Below are positions 39,970 to 48,286 of a stretch of DNA of 57,770 nucleotides, piece by piece. Location of the stretch: the NCBI RefSeq assembly GCF_017356265.1, contig NZ_JAFNAW010000020.1, forward strand, positions 1 through 57,770. The letters run 5' to 3'. Each line of letters opens with the position of its first letter. Within the stretch, counting starts at the first letter, position 1. Made by a program: the position numbers and the translations under genes. The notes beneath the pieces are model-generated. The model was not told where the DNA came from, did no database searches, and worked only from the letters and a program-made list of their open reading frames with translations. The DNA is from Paracoccus fontiphilus (lineage in GTDB: Bacteria; Pseudomonadota; Alphaproteobacteria; Rhodobacterales; Rhodobacteraceae).

Positions 39970-40088
39970 CCCCCGTTCATTGGCCCGACTGAATGGCGTG
40001 ATCTTTCGGAAAATGCCATATATATTCCGGCCAAGCCGGCGAAAGACCGGCTGAATGTAGCGAACAACGACGAACGAGGCGAATTTCG

Positions 40089-40247
40089 ATGCGGCTGCTC
40101 AAGGTTCTGGTGGTGCTGATTCTGGCTGCGGTGATCGGCCTGGTGGGATACGCCTATTTCGGCGACATGCAGCCGGTCCGGTCCGAGGTGCGCAGCCCCA
40201 TCGCCGGCGCGCCTGCGGCACCCGCCGCCGGGACGGAAACCGAGTGA
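40089..40247 (+). CDS. Small single-pass membrane protein (52 aa)
   Basis: Short gene beginning MRLLKVLVVLILAAVIGLVG, a single hydrophobic helix near the N-terminus, then YAYFGDMQPVRSEVR and an Ala/Pro-rich end. Its TGA overlaps the GTG start of the next gene (GTGA), showing translational coupling, which supports its being real. ACGAGG lies ~9 nt before the ATG. No function can be assigned; it may be a small partner of the 485-residue protein. Confidence 0.68.
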   Translation: MRLLKVLVVLILAAVIGLVGYAYFGDMQPVRSEVRSPIAGAPAAPAAGTETE

Positions 40248-41701
40248 GCGTGCGCCTGCTGCCCGTGGCCGTTGCGCTGGCGCTGGCCTGGCCTGCCCAG
40301 GGCCAGCAGCCGCTGTCGGCCAGCGACTGGCTGTCGGGCAGCGTGCGCGGGCCAGATCGCGAAAGCTCGGCCTGGAGGCCGGGCGACAAGCCGCCCCCCG
40401 ACGTGCCCGGCGCCCCCGGCCCCAAGCCCGTCGCCGCGACCGGAGAGGTCGGCTCGGTCCAGGTCACCCGGCTGGGCAACGGCAATCCCGACGCCGTGGG
40501 CCTGAAGACCCCCCGCAAGGCCGGCCTTCCGCCGGATCTGTGGGAAGGCAGCACCACCACCGCCCTGGCCGAGATGATCCTGCGCACACCTGCCCGGCTG
40601 CCCGCGATGAACGCGCTGCTGGATCGCGTGCTGACCACGCAGTTCGCCCCGCCAACGCAGGCTGACGCCCCGCAGGGCGCATTGTTCCTGGCGCGCGCCG
40701 ACCGGCTGCTGGATGCGGGCGCCGTGGACCGGGCGCAAGCGCTGCTGATCGCCGCCGGACCCAGCAATCCCGAAATCTTCCGCCGCCTGTTCGACATCGC
40801 CCTGCTGGAAGGGGACGAGGGCCGGGCTTGCGACATCATGAACACCACTCCCGGCATTGCGCCCAGCTTTGCCGCGCGCATCTTCTGCCTTGCGCAGACC
40901 GGCGACTGGGCCGCCGCCGCCATCAGCCTGCACGGGGCCGAGACGCTGGGCCTGCTGGACCAGCGGCAGGCGGTGCTGCTGACGCATTTCCTGGACGACG
41001 CCTATGTGGACAGCGGCGAGGCGCTGCCCGCCCCAGACCGCATGACGCCCCTGGACTTCCGCATCCACGAGGCGATCGGCCAGCCGCTGCCGACATCGGC
41101 CCTGCCGATCGCCTTTGCCCATTCCGACCTGCGGATGAACAATGGCTGGAAGGCGCGGCTGGAAGCGGCCGAGCGTCTTGCCCGCGCCGGCGCCATTGCG
41201 CCCAACATGCTGCGCGCACTTTACAGCGAACAGAAGCCCGCGGCCTCGGGCGGGGTCTGGGAACGCGCGGGCGCCATGCGCACCCTGGAGGCCGCCCTGG
41301 CCGGGGGCGACCCCTCGCCCGCCCTGCCCCACGCCTTTGACCAGTTCCGCGGCGCCGGCATGGCGGATGTCCTTGCCGCCATGGTTGCCGCCGACCTTCC
41401 CGAGGGCGGCGAGGGACGCTCGGCCGAGATCGCCGTCTGGCTGCGCCAATGGCAGGGCCTGCCGACGCCGGTGCCGCTGGTTCTGGACCCGGCGCTGAAA
41501 GCCGATGGCGTGCAGCCCCCCGACACCCAGAAGGGCGAGGCCCTGCTGGCCGCCATGGCAGACGTGGATGCGGGGCTTGACGGCGACCTGCCCCGCGCGG
41601 GACGCGGCCTTGCGATGATCCGCGCGCTGGGGCTGTCGGCCGAGGCCGATCTGGCGGCGGCGCAACTGTCGCTGCTGCCGGTGATGCGGGTCGCGCCATG
41701 A
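40244..41701 (+). CDS. Exported hypothetical protein, 485 aa
   Basis: A 485-residue protein starting with a GTG that overlaps the upstream stop. It has a Sec signal (VRLLPVAVALALAWPAQG), a Pro/Gly-rich segment (ESSAWRPGDKPPPDVPGAPG), and a long Ala/Leu-rich helical body reminiscent of a TPR-like or alpha-solenoid fold (LFLARADRLLDAGAVDRAQA, GDEGRACDIMNTTPGIAPSF). I do not recognise a named family. It ends in an ATGA overlap with xerD. Probably periplasmic. Confidence 0.75.
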   Translation: MSVRLLPVAVALALAWPAQGQQPLSASDWLSGSVRGPDRESSAWRPGDKPPPDVPGAPGPKPVAATGEVGSVQVTRLGNGNPDAVGLKTPRKAGLPPDLWEGSTTTALAEMILRTPARLPAMNALLDRVLTTQFAPPTQADAPQGALFLARADRLLDAGAVDRAQALLIAAGPSNPEIFRRLFDIALLEGDEGRACDIMNTTPGIAPSFAARIFCLAQTGDWAAAAISLHGAETLGLLDQRQAVLLTHFLDDAYVDSGEALPAPDRMTPLDFRIHEAIGQPLPTSALPIAFAHSDLRMNNGWKARLEAAERLARAGAIAPNMLRALYSEQKPAASGGVWERAGAMRTLEAALAGGDPSPALPHAFDQFRGAGMADVLAAMVAADLPEGGEGRSAEIAVWLRQWQGLPTPVPLVLDPALKADGVQPPDTQKGEALLAAMADVDAGLDGDLPRAGRGLAMIRALGLSAEADLAAAQLSLLPVMRVAP

Positions 41702-42639
41702 TCGCCGATCACCGCGCCATCTCGGCCTTTCTGGATGCCAAGGCTGCCGAGTCCGGTTCGGCGCAGAATACGATGCTGGCCTATGGGCGCGACCTGCGCG
41801 ACCTGTCGGACTGGCTGGCTGCCCGCCGCGCGACGCTTGCCGACCTGACCCGCGAACGGGTCGAGGACTATCTGACCCATTGCGACGCACAGGGTCTGTC
41901 GCGAGCGACGCGCGCACGGCGGCTGTCCTCGATCCGGCAGTTCTCGCGCTTCGCGCTGGAGGAAGGCTGGCGCGAGGACGACCCCGCCATCCGCATCGTG
42001 GGCCCGGGAAAGGCCAAGCGCCTGCCCAAGACCCTTGGCCGGGACGAGATCGAGGCCCTGCTTGCCGCCGCCCCCCAGATCGGGCGCAGCGAGACAGAAC
42101 AGGCGCGCAACCTGTGCCTTATCGAACTGCTTTATGCGACCGGGATGCGCGTCAGCGAACTGGTGTCGCTGCCCGTCGCGGCGTGCCGGGGCGATCCGCG
42201 CGTGCTGCTGATCCGGGGCAAGGGAAGCAAGGAACGCATGGTGCCGCTGACCCCCCCGGCCCGGCGGGCGCTGTCGCACTGGCTGGCGCTGCGCGACGCT
42301 GCCCCGAAGAACAGCGCCTTGGGACGCCTTGTGGCGGGCAAGGGCGCGCGCTGGCTGTTTCCCGCGCCGGGCGCCGTGGGCCACATGCCGCGCCAGACCT
42401 TCGGGCGGCTGCTGAACGACATGGCCGTGCGCGCGGGCGTCCTTCCGTCCCGCGTGACGCCGCATGTGATCCGCCACGCCTTTGCCACCCACCTGCTGGA
42501 AGGCGGCGCCGACCTGCGTAGCATCCAGACGCTGCTGGGCCATGCCGACCTGGGCACGACCGAGATCTATACGCATGTCCTGGACGACCGGATGCGGGAC
42601 CTGGTGCTGACCCATCATCCCCTTGCCCGCAGGGGATAG
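41698..42639 (+). CDS. xerD: Tyrosine recombinase XerD
   Basis: A 313-residue site-specific recombinase. The N-terminal SAM-like DNA-binding domain (residues ~1-95) includes SAQNTMLAYGRDLRDLSDWL. The catalytic domain has the Arg in LLYATGMRVSELVSLPV, the Lys in GKGSKERMVPL, H-x-x-R in HVIRHAFATHLLEGGAD, and the second His and Tyr nucleophile in LGHADLGTTEIYTHV. Length and position of motifs fit XerD, which with XerC resolves chromosome dimers at dif. Its gene overlaps the upstream exported-protein gene. No dif-like site was seen nearby. Confidence 0.92.
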   Translation: MIADHRAISAFLDAKAAESGSAQNTMLAYGRDLRDLSDWLAARRATLADLTRERVEDYLTHCDAQGLSRATRARRLSSIRQFSRFALEEGWREDDPAIRIVGPGKAKRLPKTLGRDEIEALLAAAPQIGRSETEQARNLCLIELLYATGMRVSELVSLPVAACRGDPRVLLIRGKGSKERMVPLTPPARRALSHWLALRDAAPKNSALGRLVAGKGARWLFPAPGAVGHMPRQTFGRLLNDMAVRAGVLPSRVTPHVIRHAFATHLLEGGADLRSIQTLLGHADLGTTEIYTHVLDDRMRDLVLTHHPLARRG

Positions 42640-42702
42640 GGGTCTTGGACCTTGCCCTTCCTGCCGCTAGGGAGGGCGGGCAATGATCCTGCGGGGGAAC
42701 GG

Positions 42703-43593
42703 ATGAAGCTTCAGATCGGCACGCGCCTGCCGGGCGATACGCAAGCCGCCGGGATCATGCTGATTTTGGCCGCGATCCTAGGCTTCACGATGATGGACGC
42801 GACGGCAAAGCACCTGACGCAGACCTATCACCCCGCGCAGGTCGTCTGGGCGCGCTTCGTCGGCAACCTGCTGATCTTCGCGATCATCTTCCGGGGCGCC
42901 CTGTTTCCGCTGCTGCGCACCCGCCGTCCCGGCCTGCAATTCGCCCGCGCCCTGATGCAGCTGGGATCGGTGGCGCTGTTCTTCAGTTCGCTGCAGGTGA
43001 TCGGCCTGGCCGAGGCGACGGCGATCATGGATCTGAACCCGGTGCTGATCACCCTGGGCGCCGCGCTGTTCCTGGGCGAGAAGATCGGGCCGCGACGGCT
43101 TGCCGGCATCGGCGCCGCCCTGGTCGGCGCGCTGATCATCATCCGCCCCGGCATGGGCGTGTTCCAGCCCGCCGCGCTGCTGCCGCTTGCGGGCGCCTTC
43201 ACCTATGCCACGGGCGCGCTGCTGACGCGCATGGCGCGGGCGGATTCGGTCGCCACGTCCGTCATGTGGTCGGCGGTGGTGGGCAGCCTGCTGACCTCGC
43301 TGGCGGTGCCCTTCGTCTGGCAGCCGATCGCGCCGTCGGACCTGTGGGCCTTTGCGTTGCTGGGGGTCTTCGGCACGCTCAGCCAATACCTGCTGGTCCG
43401 CGCCTTCGCCACGGCCGAGGCCGGGGTGCTGGCGCCCTTCGGCTATACCGGGCTGGTCTGGGCCGGGCTGTGGGGCTGGCTGCTTTTCGGGCAGCTTCCC
43501 GATGTCTGGACGGTCGCGGGGGCCACCATTATCGTTGTCGCGGGCCTGTATGTCTGGTCGCGTGAGGCCCGCGCGGCGCGAAAGATCCCATGA
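42703..43593 (+). CDS. DMT-superfamily (EamA) transporter
   Basis: A 296-residue inner-membrane protein with about ten hydrophobic helices arranged as two EamA repeats: GIMLILAAILGFTMMDATAK starts the first and GAFTYATGALLTRMARADSV the second. Between them lies LGEKIGPRRLAGIGAALVGA, the usual repeat hinge. Members export or import amino acids, nucleotides or other metabolites; the substrate cannot be read. The ATG at 42703 follows GGGGAACGG. The stop overlaps the acyltransferase start by 4 nt. Confidence 0.85.
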   Translation: MKLQIGTRLPGDTQAAGIMLILAAILGFTMMDATAKHLTQTYHPAQVVWARFVGNLLIFAIIFRGALFPLLRTRRPGLQFARALMQLGSVALFFSSLQVIGLAEATAIMDLNPVLITLGAALFLGEKIGPRRLAGIGAALVGALIIIRPGMGVFQPAALLPLAGAFTYATGALLTRMARADSVATSVMWSAVVGSLLTSLAVPFVWQPIAPSDLWAFALLGVFGTLSQYLLVRAFATAEAGVLAPFGYTGLVWAGLWGWLLFGQLPDVWTVAGATIIVVAGLYVWSREARAARKIP

Positions 43594-44462
43594 GCCATCC
43601 CGACACTCCGCCCCTGTCCGACCGGATCGCCAACGCAGCCTTTCTGTCGGTGATCGGCCTTGCCCGGCTGTTGCCCTATGAAAGGCGCATCCCCGCCGTG
43701 GGCTGGCTTTTCGCGCATGTGCTTGGCCCGCTTGCGGGCTGGCGGGGCCGCATTCGGGAGAACCTGACGCTCGCCCGCCCCGACCTCACGCCCGATGAGG
43801 TCAGGGCCCTGACCCGCGCGGTGCCGAACAACGCGGGCCGCTCCGTGGCCGAAATCTATTCGGGCGAGGAATTCACCGACCGCATCCACGCCGCCGACCC
43901 GCTGGAAGGCCCCGGCCTGCCCGCGCTGGAGGCCGCCTTCGACGCGCATCGCCCGGTCATCATCGCCTGCGCGCATTTCGGCAACTACGACGCCATGCGC
44001 GCGGCGCTGTCGGGGCGCGGCTGGCCGGTCGGCGCGCTCTACCGCCCCATGAACAACGAGGCGTTCAACCGCCACTACATCCCCGCCATCACCGCCATCG
44101 CGGAACCCCTGTTCCCGCGCGGCAGGTCCGGGCTGACCTCGATGCTGCGGTTCCTGAAGGGCGGCGGCTGGCTGGCGCTGGGCTTCGACCAATACGACCG
44201 GCACGCGCCGGAACTGCGGTTCTTCGACCTGCCCAGCCGCACGGTGCTGACGCCTGCCGAACTGGCCGTCCGCTATGACGCGCTGCTGGTGCCGGTCCAC
44301 GGCATCCGTTGCCCCGACGGCCTGCGCTTCCGCGTCCATGTCGGCGCGCCGGTCGAACGCGGCGAACCGGCGCAGATGATGCAGGCGCTGAACGACGACC
44401 TGGAGATGCTGGTGCGGCAGCACATGGACCAGTGGTTCTGGGTCCATCGGCGTTGGAAATAG
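43590..44462 (+). CDS. LpxL/HtrB-like lysophospholipid acyltransferase
   Basis: A 290-residue acyltransferase of the lipid A biosynthesis family. The catalytic HX4D motif appears as ACAHFGNYD, preceded by RIRENLTLARPDLTPDEVRA. Later blocks VGALYRPMNNEAFNRHYI, FLKGGGWLALGFDQYD and QWFWVHRRWK match the LpxL/LpxM pattern; the usual Asp-Gln in FDQYD is present. It probably adds an acyl chain to lipid A or a lipid at the inner membrane. Translationally coupled to the DMT gene upstream. Confidence 0.85.
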   Translation: MSHPDTPPLSDRIANAAFLSVIGLARLLPYERRIPAVGWLFAHVLGPLAGWRGRIRENLTLARPDLTPDEVRALTRAVPNNAGRSVAEIYSGEEFTDRIHAADPLEGPGLPALEAAFDAHRPVIIACAHFGNYDAMRAALSGRGWPVGALYRPMNNEAFNRHYIPAITAIAEPLFPRGRSGLTSMLRFLKGGGWLALGFDQYDRHAPELRFFDLPSRTVLTPAELAVRYDALLVPVHGIRCPDGLRFRVHVGAPVERGEPAQMMQALNDDLEMLVRQHMDQWFWVHRRWK

Positions 44463-44577
44463 CACCCGTTCTGATCGCTGGCGCACATCCCCTGCGCGCC
44501 GGCGATCCTTGCGGCATTGCGGGGCCAACCCCTACATCGACCGCAAGGCGCATCACGCGCAAGAAGGGATCACCACC

Positions 44578-45597
44578 ATGAAGAAGATCGGCTTTCTGTC
44601 CTTCGGCCACTGGTCGCCCGAGCGCGGCTCGCAGGTCCGCACCGCCCGGGACGTGCTGCTGCAATCCATCGACCTGGCCGTCGCCGCCGAGGAGCTGGGC
44701 GCGGACGGCGCCTATTTCCGCGTCCATCACTTCGCGCGCCAACTCGCCTCGCCTTTCCCCTTGCTGGCCGCCGTCGGGGCGCGGACCAGCCGGATCGAGA
44801 TCGGCACCGGCGTCATCGACATGCGCTACGAAAACCCGCTCTACATGGTCGAGGACGCGGGCGCGGCCGACCTGATCTCGGGCGGACGGTTGCAACTGGG
44901 CATCAGCCGGGGCAGCCCGGAACAGGTGGTCGATGGCTGGCGCCATTTCGGCTATCAACCCGCCGAGGGCGAGAGCGAGCAGGACATGGCCCGCCGCCAT
45001 ACCGAGGTCTTCCTGCAACAACTGGAAGGCAAGGGCTTCGCCCGTCCGAACCCCCGCCCGATGTTCCCGAACCCGCCGGGCCTGCTGCGGCTGGAACCGC
45101 ATTCCGAAGGGCTGCGCGACCGCATCTGGTGGGGCTCGGCGTCCGACGCAACCGCCGAATGGGCGGCGCGGATGGGCATGAACCTGCAAAGCTCGACCCT
45201 GAAGGTGGATGAAAGCGGAGAGCCGTTCCACGTCCAGCAAGCCCGCCAGATCCGCACCTATCGCGAGGCCTGGAAGGCGGCGGGCCACGAACGCGCCCCG
45301 CGCGTGTCGGTCAGCCGGTCGATCTTTGCCTTGGTCAGCGACATGGACCGCCGCTATTTCGGGCGCGGCGGCAAGGACAGCGACCAGATCGGCAACATCG
45401 ACAACTATCGCGCCGTGTTCGGGCGCAGCTATGCCGACGAGCCCCCTCGCCTGATCGAGCAACTGCGCGAGGACGAGGCCATCGCCGAGGCCGACACCCT
45501 GCTGCTGACCGTGCCGAACATGCTGGGGGTGGACTACAACGTCCATGTCCTGGACAGCATCCTGCGCCACGTCGCCCCGGCGCTCGGTTGGCGCTAG
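44578..45597 (+). CDS. Luciferase-like (LLM class) flavin-dependent monooxygenase
   Basis: A 339-residue TIM-barrel flavoenzyme. It starts KKIGFLSFGHWSPERGSQVR and contains ADGAYFRVHHFARQLASPFP, RIEIGTGVIDMRYENPLYMV and EDAGAADLISGGRLQLGISR with GSPEQVV, the flavin-site blocks of the bacterial luciferase family. The ATG at 44578 has AAGAAGGG nine bases upstream. It uses reduced flavin from a partner reductase; the substrate is unknown. It converges with the YigZ-like gene, sharing 4 nt at the stops. Confidence 0.88.
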   Translation: MKKIGFLSFGHWSPERGSQVRTARDVLLQSIDLAVAAEELGADGAYFRVHHFARQLASPFPLLAAVGARTSRIEIGTGVIDMRYENPLYMVEDAGAADLISGGRLQLGISRGSPEQVVDGWRHFGYQPAEGESEQDMARRHTEVFLQQLEGKGFARPNPRPMFPNPPGLLRLEPHSEGLRDRIWWGSASDATAEWAARMGMNLQSSTLKVDESGEPFHVQQARQIRTYREAWKAAGHERAPRVSVSRSIFALVSDMDRRYFGRGGKDSDQIGNIDNYRAVFGRSYADEPPRLIEQLREDEAIAEADTLLLTVPNMLGVDYNVHVLDSILRHVAPALGWR

Positions 45598-45950
45598 CCC
45601 AGCCCGGTTTCCCGCAGATAATGCCGCACCGCGTCCGCCACATGGCGGAAGCGGTCGCCGCCCAACTGCTTGCCGCCGTACCAGCGGGTCACCACCACGA
45701 CATGATCGCGCAGCCCGGCACGCTCCAGCATCTGCAGGATCAGCGCGCCCGCGCCCGCCTCTCCGTCATCGTCCTTGACCGGCTCGCCCCCAAGGATCGC
45801 AGCCCAACTGTTGTGGGTGGCCTTGGCGAAGCGCTTGTTGCGCTTCAATTCGGCCAGCAGCGCCAAGGCCTCGGCCCGATTGGCGGCTGGGCCACCTGAA
45901 ACCGCATAGCGCGATCCCCGGTCCGAGATGATCTTGTCGAAGACCTGCAC
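45594..45950 (-). CDS. YigZ/IMPACT-type UPF0029 domain protein, single domain
   Basis: A 118-residue protein equal to the N-terminal UPF0029 domain of YigZ: SRYAVSGGPAANRAEALALL, THNSWAAILGG, DDDGEAGAGALILQMLERAG and VVVVTRWYGGKQLGGDRF. Typical YigZ is ~200 residues with a second ferredoxin-like DUF1949 domain, which is absent here. It follows the mur-like gene by 3 nt on the same strand and so is probably co-transcribed. Function in bacteria is unclear; the family is linked to translation control in eukaryotes. Confidence 0.85.
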   Translation of the reverse strand: MQVFDKIISDRGSRYAVSGGPAANRAEALALLAELKRNKRFAKATHNSWAAILGGEPVKDDDGEAGAGALILQMLERAGLRDHVVVVTRWYGGKQLGGDRFRHVADAVRHYLRETGLG

Positions 45951-45953
45951 GGC

Positions 45954-46370
45954 TCAGCCGCGCCGCCGGACGTAAAGCTCCAAGCGGTGATGGACGATCT
46001 CGTACCCCATCTCGGCCGCGATCTCGGCCTGCAGGCGTTCGATCCGGTCGTTGGTGAACTCCATCACCGCGCCCGTGTCCACGTCGATCATGTGGTCGTG
46101 GTGCCGCTGGTCCGCCGCCTCCCACCGGGCGGGCTCGCCCTGGAATTCCAGCTTCTCGATCACGCCCTGCGTCTGCAGCGTGGTCAGCGTGCGATACACC
46201 GTCGCCAGCGACACCCCCGCCCCCGCGGCCTCGGCGCGGCGGTGCAGTTCGGCGGCGTCCGGGTGATCCTCGCTGCCCGCGATGACCCGCAAAAGCGCCG
46301 CACGCTGCCGTGTCACCCGCACCCCGGCGCGGCGCAGCGCCTGTTCCAACTGTGTCGCACGATTTTCCAT
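45954..46370 (-). CDS. mur: Fur-family metal regulator, probably Mur
   Basis: A 138-residue Fur-type repressor. The winged helix occupies residues ~1-85 (GVRVTRQRAALLRVIAGSED, SLATVYRTLTTLQTQGVIEK). The dimer and metal region has QRHHDHMIDVDTGAVMEF; the CxxC found in E. coli Fur is replaced by VDT, as in many alphaproteobacterial Mur proteins. Because it is divergent from a sitABCD operon, and because a perfect palindrome lies between them, it most likely senses manganese (or iron) and represses uptake. Zur was considered but the gene context argues against it. Confidence 0.85.
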   Translation of the reverse strand: MENRATQLEQALRRAGVRVTRQRAALLRVIAGSEDHPDAAELHRRAEAAGAGVSLATVYRTLTTLQTQGVIEKLEFQGEPARWEAADQRHHDHMIDVDTGAVMEFTNDRIERLQAEIAAEMGYEIVHHRLELYVRRRG

Positions 46371-46408
46371 GAAACCCTCATGCCCGATCCGGCGTTCAGT
46401 TGCAACTA

Positions 46409-46434
46409 ATTCTCATCTGTTGACAGATGAGAAT
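46409..46434. promoter_or_regulatory. Fur/Mur-type operator, perfect palindrome
   Basis: ATTCTCATCTGT, TG, ACAGATGAGAAT: a 12-bp perfect inverted repeat with a 2-bp centre, lying between the divergent mur and sitA genes. Its right half contains the -35 element of the sitA promoter, so a bound repressor would block RNA polymerase. The link to the adjacent Fur-family protein is inferred. Confidence 0.85.
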
Positions 46435-46448
46435 CGCTCGCACATAAC
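46420..46448 (+). promoter_or_regulatory. sitABCD promoter
   Basis: TTGACA (46420-46425), 17-nt spacer, CATAAC (46443-46448): a near-consensus sigma-70-type promoter. Transcription would begin near 46455, 30 nt before the chosen sitA ATG. Confidence 0.75.
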
Positions 46449-46484
46449 TTGGCCATGGACAGCAAGCACTGGAACACAAGACCG

Positions 46485-47363
46485 ATGAAACTGCCCTTGG
46501 CCGCAGCCCTTGCCACCCTCATTGCCCTGCCCGCCCATGCCGAACAGCTGAAGGTCGCCACCACCTTCACCATCATCGCCGACATGGCCCGCAACGTCGC
46601 GGGCGATGCCGCGACGGTCGAATCGATCACCAAGCCGGGGGCCGAGATCCACAACTACCAACCCACCTCGGGCGACCTGATCCGCGCGGCGGATGCGCAA
46701 CTGATCCTTGCAAACGGGCTGAACCTCGAAAGCTGGTTCCAGCAGTTCATCGACCAACTGGGCGACGTTCCTGTCGCCGTGGTCAGCGACGGCGTGGAAC
46801 CGATGCCCATCAGCGGCGGAGAGTACGAGGGCAAGCCGAACCCCCATGCGTGGATGGCGCTGGACAGCGCGCTGATCTACGTGGACAACATAGCCGAGGC
46901 GATGGCCGCCGCCGACCCCGTCAATGCCGCGACCTACCAGGCTAATGCCCAAGCCTACAAGGCGCAGATCACCGCCACCATCGCCCCCCTGCGCGACGCC
47001 GCCCGCGCGCTGCCTCAGGATCGCCGCTGGCTGGTCACGTCCGAAGGCGCGTTCTCCTACCTCGCCCGCGATTTCGGCCTGCAGGAACTCTACCTGTGGC
47101 CGATCAACGCCGATGCCCAGGGCACGCCCCAGCAGGTGCGCCATGTGATCGACGTGATGCGCGACAACGACGTGGGCGTGGTCTTCTCGGAATCCACCGT
47201 CTCCGACCGCCCCGCGCGCCGCGTGGCTGCGGAAACGGGCGCGACCTATGGCGGCACCCTCTACGTGGACAGCCTGTCCGAGGCCGATGGCCCGGTGCCG
47301 ACCTACCTGGACCTCCTGCGCGTCACCTCGGAAACCATCGTGACGGGATTGCAGCATGAGTGA
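46485..47363 (+). CDS. sitA: Mn/Fe ABC transporter substrate-binding protein SitA
   Basis: A 292-residue periplasmic metal-binding protein of the ZnuA/MntC class. Signal peptide [19 protein letters not shown]. The four expected ligands are visible: His in [15 protein letters not shown], His in [20 protein letters not shown], Glu in [14 protein letters not shown] and Asp in [17 protein letters not shown]. The IHNYQPT form is typical of SitA/YfeA-type Mn/Fe binders. The ATG at 46485 was chosen because it opens the signal peptide and follows the predicted promoter. Its stop overlaps sitB by 8 nt. Confidence 0.93.
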   Translation: MKLPLAAALATLIALPAHAEQLKVATTFTIIADMARNVAGDAATVESITKPGAEIHNYQPTSGDLIRAADAQLILANGLNLESWFQQFIDQLGDVPVAVVSDGVEPMPISGGEYEGKPNPHAWMALDSALIYVDNIAEAMAAADPVNAATYQANAQAYKAQITATIAPLRDAARALPQDRRWLVTSEGAFSYLARDFGLQELYLWPINADAQGTPQQVRHVIDVMRDNDVGVVFSESTVSDRPARRVAAETGATYGGTLYVDSLSEADGPVPTYLDLLRVTSETIVTGLQHE

Positions 47364-48201
47364 CGGGATCGACGTCCGGGACCTGACCGTCGCCTATCGC
47401 AACGGCGTCACCGCCCTGCGGAACGCCAGCTTCACCGTCCCGACCGGGTCGGTCACGGCCCTTGTCGGCGTCAACGGCGCGGGCAAATCGACGCTGTTCA
47501 AGGCGCTGATGGGCCTTCTGCCCCACGCCTCGGGCCAGGTCCGCATCATGGGCGAAACCGTCGACCGGGCGCTGTCCCGCAACCTCGTCGCCTATGTCCC
47601 CCAGGCCGAGGAGGTGGACTGGACCTTCCCCGTCCTGGTCGAGGACGTGGTGATGATGGGCCGTTACGGCCACATGGGCTTCTTCCGCCGCCCCCGCGCC
47701 GCCGACCGGCAGGCGGTCGATGCCGCGCTGGCCCGCGTGGGCATGACCGATTTCCGCCGCCGCCAGATCGGCGAACTGTCGGGCGGCCAGAAGAAGCGCG
47801 TCTTCCTGGCTCGCGCCATCGCGCAGGACGCACGCGTGATTCTGCTGGACGAGCCCTTCACCGGCGTGGACGTCAAGACCGAGGAAGCGATCATCGCCCT
47901 GCTGAAGGCCATGCGCGACGAAGGCCGGGTCATGCTGGTTTCCACTCACGACCTGGGTTCCGTGCCAGAATACTGCGACCGCGTCGTGATGGTGAAGGGT
48001 ACCGTGCTGGCCAGCGGCCCGACCGAAACGACCTTCACCCCCGAAAACCTGCGCCATGCCTTCGGCGGCGTGCTGCGCCACTTCGTGCTGGCGGGCGCCG
48101 CCCTTCACGACGACGCCGACCAGCGCAGCCTGGATGTCTTCACCGACGACGAACGCCCGGCGGTCTTCTACGATCAGCGTGCCCGCAGGACGGACGAATG
48201 A
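47356..48201 (+). CDS. sitB: Mn/Fe ABC transporter ATP-binding protein SitB
   Basis: A 281-residue ABC ATPase with Walker [18 protein letters not shown], signature [18 protein letters not shown], Walker [13 protein letters not shown] and H-loop in [15 protein letters not shown]. It powers metal uptake through SitC/SitD. Translation is coupled to sitA. An 85-nt gap with an extragenic hairpin repeat separates it from sitC. Confidence 0.94.
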   Translation: MSDGIDVRDLTVAYRNGVTALRNASFTVPTGSVTALVGVNGAGKSTLFKALMGLLPHASGQVRIMGETVDRALSRNLVAYVPQAEEVDWTFPVLVEDVVMMGRYGHMGFFRRPRAADRQAVDAALARVGMTDFRRRQIGELSGGQKKRVFLARAIAQDARVILLDEPFTGVDVKTEEAIIALLKAMRDEGRVMLVSTHDLGSVPEYCDRVVMVKGTVLASGPTETTFTPENLRHAFGGVLRHFVLAGAALHDDADQRSLDVFTDDERPAVFYDQRARRTDE

Positions 48202-48207
48202 CAGCCT

Positions 48208-48273
48208 CTTTGCCTTGGTCCAAATATCCCGGGGGGTCCGGGGGGCTGGCCCCCCGGCGACCGCGGGACGCAA
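48208..48273 (+). repeat. Extragenic hairpin repeat, copy B (inside the sit operon)
   Basis: A 66-bp element starting CTTTGCCTTGGTCCAAATAT and ending ACCGCGGGACGCAA, matching the inverted copy at 32809-32880. The core hairpin CCGGGGGGC-TG-GCCCCCCGG (48238-48257) keeps nine pairs although one pair differs from copy A (G-C here, A-T there), a compensated change. It fills the gap between sitB and sitC. Confidence 0.87.
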
Positions 48274-48286
48274 GGGAAAACGCCTG

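Noticed and set aside
40034..40052. AGCCGG / CCGGCT stem before the 52-aa membrane gene
   Set aside because: Only 6 bp, no T-run and lies upstream of a start; too weak to call as terminator or riboswitch.
41698..42639. A dif site near xerD
   Set aside because: Looked for the two XerC/XerD 11-bp half-sites in the flanks and saw none; dif is usually near the terminus, not next to xerD.
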